Assembly (NCBI GenBank): GCA_045598025.1
Contig: JAZLLH010000031.1
Coordinates: 1 to 11,865 of the forward strand
Reading direction: 5' to 3'
Length of the DNA stretch: 11,865 nt
DNA from: UBA1195 sp045598025
GTDB taxonomy: Bacteria; Bacteroidota; Bacteroidia; Bacteroidales; WCHB1-69
Shown here: in pieces, positions 6,846-11,865 of the stretch
How the letters are laid out: each line of letters opens with the position of its first letter
Numbering within the stretch: the first letter of the stretch is position 1
Made by a program: the position numbers and the translations under genes
The notes under the pieces: generated by a model
Told to the model about the DNA's origin: nothing
What the model saw: the letters and a program-made list of their open reading frames with translations, nothing else
Database searches by the model: none

Positions 6846-7655
6846 TTATTTTTCAAACATATAAAAATGACAGACCGGTCCATGTCCCGAACCGATGGCA
6901 TAATCCGCTCCCGCTTCAATGGCGCAGGCAATATATTCCTTGGCCGCGCGGGCCGCATCGTCCAGTGCATACCCCTGTGCCAAAAAGGAAGCAAATGCAG
7001 AGGAAAGGGTGCAGCCTGTTCCGTGCGTATTCCGTGTGTGACAACGCCGCGAACACAGTTCCAACATACGGTCTTCTTCTGCATTGTAAAAATAGTCGAC
7101 CAGCTCATCTGCATCCAGATGTCCGGCTTTCATCAGCACGGAAACCCGGCCTTTCACAGACAGTTTGCGGGCGATTTCCGGCAAATCCGAAGGAGAAGTT
7201 ATTTTTTCTCCTGCAAGAATTTCTGCTTCCGGAATGTTTGGGGTTATGACACGGGCCATGGGCAGCAGTTCTTCTTGCAGCGTCTGTACCGCCGATTCCT
7301 CTATCAGCCGGTGTCCGGATGTAGATACCATGACCGGATCCAGCACAATGTTGCCGATGTTGAATTTTTCAAGAGATTTTTTGACGGCCAGCACTACCTC
7401 CGAAGCATGCAGCATGCCGATCTTGACGGCTTTGGCTCCGATATCGCCGAGCACGGCTTCTATCTGTGCGGAAATGATGTCCGGTTTCACCGGAAAAACA
7501 TCGGAAACACCCATCGTATTCTGTACGGTGACAGCCGTAATGGCGGAAGCTGCATACCCACCCGTCGCGGAAATGGCTTTAATGTCGGCCTGAATGCCGG
7601 CTCCGCCGCCGGAATCGCTGCCGGCGATGGTCAGTACAGTTGCATATTGCTTCAT
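6846..7655 (-). CDS. thiD: Hydroxymethylpyrimidine/phosphomethylpyrimidine kinase
   Basis: ThiD adds two phosphates in turn to HMP, giving HMP-pyrophosphate for ThiE. With the ATG at 7653-7655 it has 269 residues and begins MKQYATVLTIAGSDS, like typical ThiD starts. An alternative ATG at 7665-7667 adds four residues and would overlap the tenA stop by 10 bases; there is no clear Shine-Dalgarno tract for either. Motifs (numbered from the preferred start): TIAGSDSGGGAGIQADIK (9-26), TAVTVQNT (40-47), LDPVMVSTSG (105-114), and NTHGTGCTLSSAF (209-221) with the ribokinase-type anion hole and conserved Cys. All expected parts are present and uninterrupted. It starts two bases after the tenA TAG and ends four bases before thiM. 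It has no fused ThiE or TenA domain. Confidence 0.97.
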   Translation of the reverse strand: MKQYATVLTIAGSDSGGGAGIQADIKAISATGGYAASAITAVTVQNTMGVSDVFPVKPDIISAQIEAVLGDIGAKAVKIGMLHASEVVLAVKKSLEKFNIGNIVLDPVMVSTSGHRLIEESAVQTLQEELLPMARVITPNIPEAEILAGEKITSPSDLPEIARKLSVKGRVSVLMKAGHLDADELVDYFYNAEEDRMLELCSRRCHTRNTHGTGCTLSSAFASFLAQGYALDDAARAAKEYIACAIEAGADYAIGSGHGPVCHFYMFEK

Positions 7656-7657
7656 TG

Positions 7658-8341
7658 CTATATCCATTTTTGATAATCCTTCATGTATTCGTATGTCTTG
7701 GCTTCCCCATGATAGCCGTAATCCCAGAACGCATATTCATACAGGGCGGCTTCCAGATAGGCAGTTGTCATGCGCAGCCGCACTTCTTTTCCTGCCTTTT
7801 CCGCCCAGCGGTCTGCCAGTTCCACCACGGCTTTCACTCCCTGTGTAAATTCCTCATTTCCATATTCTTCAATCCACTCGCGGTAAGGGTTGCCGTTTAA
7901 TTCCGCAACAGAAAGAATGTACAGACCCACCCGATTGTAAATCCACATACAGGGAAGCATGGCAGCAAGGGCTTCTTCCACACTTCCGCAATCCACGGCA
8001 TGTTGCGTATGGGCATTGTATTGGACCGTCACAGAGGAAGCCTTGACTTCGGTATCCACGCCGAAACGGCTGATAAGCAATTCGTGCATGGCTTTTTCGC
8101 TGTCGATGCCGGACTGGGCAAACAGACGGAACATTTCCCTTTCCTCTGCATTTTCCATACGGTCGGCCAGTTGGAACATCTGTCTTCCGTAATTGCCGAT
8201 ATACACTTCGTCCTGTGCCAGATAACGATTGAATTTCTGATTGTCAAGACTCCCGTTTGCCAATTCTTTGATAAAAGGCTGCTCTGTAATAGCCTTGAAA
8301 ATACGGGAAGATTTTTCCCATACCTGTTTACTCCAACTCAT
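7658..8341 (-). CDS. tenA: Aminopyrimidine aminohydrolase / thiaminase II (TenA_C type)
   Basis: TenA hydrolyses 4-amino-5-aminomethyl-2-methylpyrimidine, a thiamine breakdown product, to HMP, and can also cleave thiamine. The protein has 227 residues, the normal length of an all-helical single-domain TenA. The active-site Cys is present in LPCMWIYNRVG (C131), which places it in the cysteine class (TenA_C). D44 in LAQDEVYIGNYG matches the substrate-binding Asp, and E202 in LYEYAFWD matches the C-terminal catalytic Glu of B. subtilis TenA. The frame is open upstream to 8452, but that extension lies inside thiE in another frame; the ATG at 8339-8341 gives the usual MSWSKQVW start. It lies 16 bases after the thiE stop, in an A/T-only gap, and its TAG is two bases before the preferred thiD start. 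Confidence 0.96.
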   Translation of the reverse strand: MSWSKQVWEKSSRIFKAITEQPFIKELANGSLDNQKFNRYLAQDEVYIGNYGRQMFQLADRMENAEEREMFRLFAQSGIDSEKAMHELLISRFGVDTEVKASSVTVQYNAHTQHAVDCGSVEEALAAMLPCMWIYNRVGLYILSVAELNGNPYREWIEEYGNEEFTQGVKAVVELADRWAEKAGKEVRLRMTTAYLEAALYEYAFWDYGYHGEAKTYEYMKDYQKWI

Positions 8342-8357
8342 AAAATAAATTTTTAAA

Positions 8358-8999
8358 TTAAAATACTGTATTTGAGACAATTGATAATAATTCACAGGAG
8401 GCAAGCATGGGATCTTCCGCTCCCACGATGGCGCTGACCACGGCAATGCCATCCGTCCCGCAACGCATGACTGAATCGGCAGTCTGACTGTTCATTCCGC
8501 CGATGGCGACCGTAGGATGCACGGACAATGCAACAGCCTGACGGAGCCCATCCAGACCAAACGGACGCCTGGTGTCGGTTTTGGTCGGTGTGGAAAAAAC
8601 AGGAGATACGCCGACATAATCCACATCCAGAGCGTTTGCAGACCGGACATCATCCAAACTTTCGACGGAAAGGCCGATTATTTTGTCGGGACCCAATATC
8701 TGTCGGGCCACATTGTACGGCATATCGCTCTGTCCGATATGTACTCCGTCCGCTCCTATGGCCAAGGCGACATCAATGCGGTCGTTCACCAGCAGAGGAA
8801 CGCCCAACGGACGGAGCACCTCCGCCAAGCGTTGTCCCAATTCGACAAAATCACGGGTACAGGCTGTCTTTTCACGCAACTGTACCATACTGACACCACC
8901 GGCCACAGCCTGACGCACCATGCCGACCATGTCTCTTCCCTTGGCTGCATCCCGGTCGGTCACCAGATACAGACGTAACTGTTTTTTGTTCATTATCAT
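8358..8999 (-). CDS. thiE: Thiamine-phosphate synthase
   Basis: ThiE joins HMP-pyrophosphate and thiazole phosphate to thiamine monophosphate. It is a single TIM-barrel domain of 213 residues, the normal length. VQLREK (39-44), VNDR (71-74), GADGVHIGQSD (82-92), VGVSPVFSTPTKTD (129-142), IGGMN (166-170) and GIAVVSAI (184-191) are the standard phosphate- and pyrophosphate-binding motifs. The intact active-site residues and the KTD element favour ThiE over the paralogue TenI. There are two possible starts two codons apart, ATG at 8997-8999 and at 8991-8993 (giving MNKKQL); the purine tract at 9002-9010 is well placed for both. It is the first gene after the TPP riboswitch and so the most directly regulated. 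Confidence 0.97.
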   Translation of the reverse strand: MIMNKKQLRLYLVTDRDAAKGRDMVGMVRQAVAGGVSMVQLREKTACTRDFVELGQRLAEVLRPLGVPLLVNDRIDVALAIGADGVHIGQSDMPYNVARQILGPDKIIGLSVESLDDVRSANALDVDYVGVSPVFSTPTKTDTRRPFGLDGLRQAVALSVHPTVAIGGMNSQTADSVMRCGTDGIAVVSAIVGAEDPMLASCELLSIVSNTVF

Positions 9000-9000
9000 T

Positions 9001-9102
9001 GCCTTTCCTTACGCCGGCATTACCCGGTTCAAGTTCATTATTGGAATGTTTTCCAATCAGGGTATGTTCTCAGCCACAAGCTTTGCAGCACCCCACAAAT
9101 GC
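9001..9102 (-). ncRNA. TPP (THI element) riboswitch upstream of thiE
   Basis: Minus-strand RNA carries the TPP aptamer core in order: GGGGUGC (9094-9088), a P3 hairpin, CUGAGA (9073-9068), AUACCC (9065-9060), GAACUUGA (9035-9028), CCGG-GUAAUG-CCGG (P5, 9027-9014) and GCGUAAGGAA (9013-9004 or so). P2 pairs GGGU (9093-9090) with ACCC (9063-9060). P4 is CUU (9033-9031) with AAG (9010-9008), where the usual form is CCU with AGG: a compensatory change at U9032-A9009. P1 is likely GCAUUU (9102-9097) with AAAGGC (9006-9001), with one mismatch, and is the least certain stem. An 18-base segment at 9040-9057 forms an extra hairpin between P2 and P4. There is no room for a terminator before thiE, so control is probably at translation. 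Confidence 0.96.
9002..9010 (-). promoter_or_regulatory. Purine-rich ribosome-binding tract inside the riboswitch 3' edge
   Basis: The minus strand reads AAGGAAAGG, then two bases, then the first thiE ATG. It is the only Shine-Dalgarno-like tract in the operon and is part of the aptamer's P4 and P1 strands. Binding of TPP, which stabilises these stems, would hide it. Bacteroidota rely little on Shine-Dalgarno pairing, so the role could be general access to the start rather than anti-SD pairing. Confidence 0.6.
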
Positions 9103-9107
9103 GGTTG

Positions 9108-9115
9108 CAAAAGTA
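9108..9115 (-). promoter_or_regulatory. Candidate -7 box of the thiamine operon
   Basis: The minus strand reads TACTTTTG, an exact TAnnTTTG match, preceded by a run of ten T. Transcription would begin around 9100-9104, at the very 5' edge of the riboswitch P1 stem. A clear -33 TTTG at the usual 19-21 base spacing is not seen. Its position between the terminator of the M16 gene and the riboswitch is what one expects for the operon promoter. Confidence 0.55.
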
Positions 9116-9146
9116 GAAAAAAAAAACATAGCTTTACCCATCTTGC

Positions 9147-9185
9147 AAAAAAAAACAGGACAGCGTTAGGCGGTCCTGTTTTTTT
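9147..9185 (-). terminator. Intrinsic terminator of the M16 peptidase gene
   Basis: An inverted repeat pairs 9149-9161 with 9173-9185: CAGGAC/GTCCTG extended by seven A-T pairs, 13 bp in all, with an 11-base loop. In minus-strand RNA the stem runs into nine U (9155-9147). It lies 27 bases past the M16 stop codon. The flanking A and T runs would also allow termination on the plus strand, but no plus-strand gene is seen. Confidence 0.87.
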
Positions 9186-9212
9186 CTCCGTGCTTTATAC
9201 TTGAGATGATTA

Positions 9213-11865
9213 TTATTTTTTCTTCTCCGGTTTCAGCATGACCGTTACATGCTGTGTACAATCGATATACTGTTTGGCTATGGCCTGTATATCCGCTGCA
9301 CTGATGCTACGCACCTGTTCTTCGTACTGATAAAGGTCGTCGCGATTCAAATCATACAAATAGGACCCGTGAAGCAGACCCAACCAGAAAGAATTTTCCT
9401 TCAAACTGGTTTCACGGCTACGGATCATCTGCTCCTTCACCTTGTTCAGGGTTTCTTCATCCGGACCTTTTTCCACATAGGATTTCAGGATGGACAAAGC
9501 GGTCTTTTCTATCTTGTCTGCCTTTTTCGGATCACAGTTGATAAAGAACTGCCAGCTCACATTTTTCTTCGGCAGCAATTCGTAATCCACACTGGTGGAA
9601 GGGCTATAAGTTCCGCCCATTTTCTCGCGAATCACCTCGGTGGCAGTAATCTGAATAGCATCTCCCAGCATCTGAATGGCTAACCTGTTCTTGTGAGTAA
9701 CCTCAAAACCTTCTTTTTCACCCAATACAACAATTCTGCCGGCATTATCAAGTCCCTTATACACGGTTTCCTTCACCACACCTTTGGCCATGGGAGTAGA
9801 ACGGTCCATCCAGTTTTCCTTGCGTCCGATGGAAGGCAGATTGCCCAAATATTTGGACATCAGCTGAATCATGCTGTCATTCACATTACCCACAAAGAAG
9901 AAGGTGAAATCGGAAGCATCTTTGAAACGGTCTGTATAGATTTCGAAAACACGATCCAAACGTATAGCTTCAAGTTGTTCTACTGTCGGAATAATGACAT
10001 TGCGGTAATTACCCGGATAGGCCGTCTCATACAGTTTTTTGATGAAGACGACTTGCGGATTCTCTTCAATAAACTTATACTGGGTCTTCAACTGAGACAT
10101 CACTTTATCGAAAGCTTCCTGATCCTTGCGCGGAGCATCGAAATAGAGATACACCAGCTGCAACAGGGTTTCAAAATCCTTCGGGGAACAATTGCCGGAA
10201 AAACCTTCGGTCAAGTCGCTGATATTGGGACTGATGCTCAGATTTTTACCTTTCAGTTTTTTTGCAAGGTCTGTATTGCTGAAATTGGCAATACCGCTTT
10301 CATCTATAATGGATGCAGTCAGAGCAGCGGTCAACACATCAGCGTCCTCGTATTGGGAAATTCCTCCGAAACTGAAAGCGTTAACCAACACTTCGTCTTC
10401 TTTAAAATCGGTTTTCTTCACCACAAAACGCACGCCATTGGGAAGTGTGTATTCCGTATAATCCAATACTTCATTTTTCTTGACAGACTGAATGTTGACA
10501 TCAGCCAGTTCCTTGTCCAGCAACGGAGCTTCCTTGTAGGTGTCTACGTAAGGCTCCGTCTGGATGCTCCTTATTTCTGAAATAATTTTCTCTATTTCGG
10601 CTTTTGTCGGAACTTTATAGCCTTCCTTTTCCGGAGCGGTCAGGTAAACAACAAAATTTTCATCCGTCACCCATTCGGAAATCAAGGCATTCACCTCTTC
10701 CAGCGTAATATTGGAAAGGAATTCTTTCGCATAGCGGTACTCCTGACGGATGCCGGGAATGACCTCGCCTTCCAAATAGTGGTTGGTGTATTCCTGTGCG
10801 AAACGGACACTCTGTGTTTTGTCCTCTTCCTTGGCCAATTTACGATAGGTCTCCAGCATGTCTTCCTTCTCGCGGTCCAATTCTGTCTGTACAAAACCAT
10901 GCTGATCAGCCCGCATGATTTCCGTCAGCACGGCCCGCATGGTCTCTTCAATCTGATTCTCCTTCGGCATGGCTCCGCAGTAAAAAGCATCTGTGGAACG
11001 ACCCAAAAAACCGCCGTAGGAACCAAAAGCATAAACGTAGGGAGCATCCGGTTTTTCACCGATTTCGCTCAAACGGTCACAAAGCATGTCATTCACCATG
11101 CTGCGAATCAAAGATTCACGGTAATTTCCGATGGTGCCCTGAGGCGCTTTTGCATGTTTCCAAAAGAACTGCAGGCTTGTACCGGTAGCCTCCTTATCCG
11201 TGGCCATGGCAATCAAGGGTTCCTTGTTGTCAGGTACTCCGAAGGACTTGCGCTCACGCGGATTCTCGCGCTTGGCATAAGCTGAAAAATATTCCTTTAC
11301 TTTGGCTTCCATTTCATCCACATTGATATCGCCGACAATTACTATAGCCTGCAAATCAGGACGATACCAATCACGGTAAAAACGTCTGATGGTTTCATGT
11401 TTGAAGGTTTTGATGACATTTTCCAGACCGATCGGCAGACGCTCGGCATAGCGCGAACCTTTCAGCATCGTCGGCCAGGTAGCCTTGCGCAGACGGTCGC
11501 TTGCACCGAGACCACCGCGCCATTCTTCCATAATCACGCCTCTTTCTTTTTCTATTTCGTCATCTTGGAACAGCAGACCACCGGCCCATCCGTCCAGGAT
11601 TTTGAAACCCATTTCCAACAAATCAGCACTGTCGGAAGGAAGTTCCACATAATACACGGTTTCATCAAACGATGTCCAGGCGTTGATGCCACGACCGAAT
11701 TCAATGCCCCGCTTCTGCAGTTCACTGATCATTTCGTTGCCCTTGTAATACTTGGTCCCATTGAAGGCCATGTGTTCGCAGAAATGCGCCAGACCCTGCT
11801 GATCATCATCTTCCAGAATGGATCCCGCATTGACTACCAAACGGAAATGCACCCGGTTTTCCGGC
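9213..11865 (-). CDS. M16 family zinc metallopeptidase (PqqL/insulinase-like), N-terminus outside the window
   Basis: 883 codons are visible and the reading frame stays open to the window edge; the GTG at 11850-11852 is an internal valine codon (context PENRVHFRLVV), not a start. About 50-60 N-terminal residues, including any signal peptide, are missing. M16 enzymes are clamshell-shaped zinc peptidases that degrade peptides inside a closed chamber. The inverted zinc motif HFCEH is at 11772-11786, and the third ligand Glu lies 75 residues on, in EKERGVIMEEWRG (about 11544-11546). The second half begins near YTLPNGVRFVVKK and lacks a second HxxEH, as usual for the inactive half; GGTYSPS in the C-terminal quarter is the familiar Arg/Tyr-region motif. 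It is thus a fused two-half (four-domain) form of about 940 residues, with catalytic residues intact. In Bacteroidota such proteins are usually periplasmic, which I cannot confirm here. It ends in KPEKKK and is closed by its own terminator, so it is separate from the thiamine operon. Confidence 0.97.
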   Translation of the reverse strand, partial: PENRVHFRLVVNAGSILEDDDQQGLAHFCEHMAFNGTKYYKGNEMISELQKRGIEFGRGINAWTSFDETVYYVELPSDSADLLEMGFKILDGWAGGLLFQDDEIEKERGVIMEEWRGGLGASDRLRKATWPTMLKGSRYAERLPIGLENVIKTFKHETIRRFYRDWYRPDLQAIVIVGDINVDEMEAKVKEYFSAYAKRENPRERKSFGVPDNKEPLIAMATDKEATGTSLQFFWKHAKAPQGTIGNYRESLIRSMVNDMLCDRLSEIGEKPDAPYVYAFGSYGGFLGRSTDAFYCGAMPKENQIEETMRAVLTEIMRADQHGFVQTELDREKEDMLETYRKLAKEEDKTQSVRFAQEYTNHYLEGEVIPGIRQEYRYAKEFLSNITLEEVNALISEWVTDENFVVYLTAPEKEGYKVPTKAEIEKIISEIRSIQTEPYVDTYKEAPLLDKELADVNIQSVKKNEVLDYTEYTLPNGVRFVVKKTDFKEDEVLVNAFSFGGISQYEDADVLTAALTASIIDESGIANFSNTDLAKKLKGKNLSISPNISDLTEGFSGNCSPKDFETLLQLVYLYFDAPRKDQEAFDKVMSQLKTQYKFIEENPQVVFIKKLYETAYPGNYRNVIIPTVEQLEAIRLDRVFEIYTDRFKDASDFTFFFVGNVNDSMIQLMSKYLGNLPSIGRKENWMDRSTPMAKGVVKETVYKGLDNAGRIVVLGEKEGFEVTHKNRLAIQMLGDAIQITATEVIREKMGGTYSPSTSVDYELLPKKNVSWQFFINCDPKKADKIEKTALSILKSYVEKGPDEETLNKVKEQMIRSRETSLKENSFWLGLLHGSYLYDLNRDDLYQYEEQVRSISAADIQAIAKQYIDCTQHVTVMLKPEKKK

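Noticed and set aside
6842..7114. 91-codon upstream extension of thiM
   Set aside because: Lies within thiD in another frame; ThiM homology begins only at the ATG at 6841.
8342..8452. 37-codon upstream extension of tenA
   Set aside because: Lies mainly within thiE in another frame; the ATG at 8341 gives the standard TenA start and length.
9693..10580. 295-codon and other open frames on the plus strand opposite the M16 gene
   Set aside because: Shadows of the M16 coding frame, with His/Phe/Ile-rich products and no family features.
11850..11852. GTG as the start of the M16 gene
   Set aside because: The reading frame continues upstream (PENR) to the window edge, and the family has about 50-60 residues plus a signal peptide before this point.

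Overview
The window looks like chromosomal DNA from a gut- or oral-type member of the Bacteroidales (Bacteroidota). Four things suggest this: an S46 dipeptidyl-peptidase start, a 926-residue LeuRS with the insert pattern I associate with this phylum, exported proteins that look like Bacteroidota outer-membrane barrels, and promoter-like boxes of the form TAnnTTTG. I cannot name a genus. Every gene that I can support lies on the minus strand, so transcription runs from the high coordinates to the low ones. There are no tRNA or rRNA genes, no mobile elements and no CRISPR array.

Layout in transcription order. (1) 11865-9213: a large M16 zinc peptidase whose N-terminus is outside the window, closed by a strong intrinsic terminator (9147-9185). 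(2) 9115-5136: a thiamine salvage operon. A TAnnTTTG box is followed at once by a TPP riboswitch (about 9102-9001), then thiE, tenA, thiD and thiM with gaps of 2-16 bases, and last an alpha/beta hydrolase 17 bases after thiM. (3) 5111-3264: a short regulatory region (hairpin plus TAnnTTTG box), then two exported, outer-membrane-like proteins of 371 and 220 residues, one base apart. (4) 3182-402: leuS. (5) 356-1: the first 118 codons of an S46 peptidase, cut by the window edge.

How the genes work together: TenA releases the hydroxymethylpyrimidine (HMP) moiety from degraded thiamine pyrimidines. ThiD phosphorylates HMP twice, ThiM phosphorylates the thiazole alcohol, and ThiE joins the two halves to thiamine phosphate. 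No de novo genes (thiC, thiG, thiH, thiS, thiF) and no transporter are visible here. The riboswitch ends one base before the thiE start and includes the only purine-rich ribosome-binding tract, which points to control of translation by TPP.

Most of the window is ordinary core and housekeeping sequence, and I did not find a clearly new system. The points most worth a second look are an extra 7-bp hairpin inserted in the TPP aptamer between P2 and P4, the alpha/beta hydrolase riding in the thiamine operon, and the 371-residue protein, which seems to join a degenerate zincin-like domain to a C-terminal beta-barrel. No gene-free stretch exceeds 300 bases; the longest (9000-9212) is filled by the riboswitch, its promoter candidate and the terminator.
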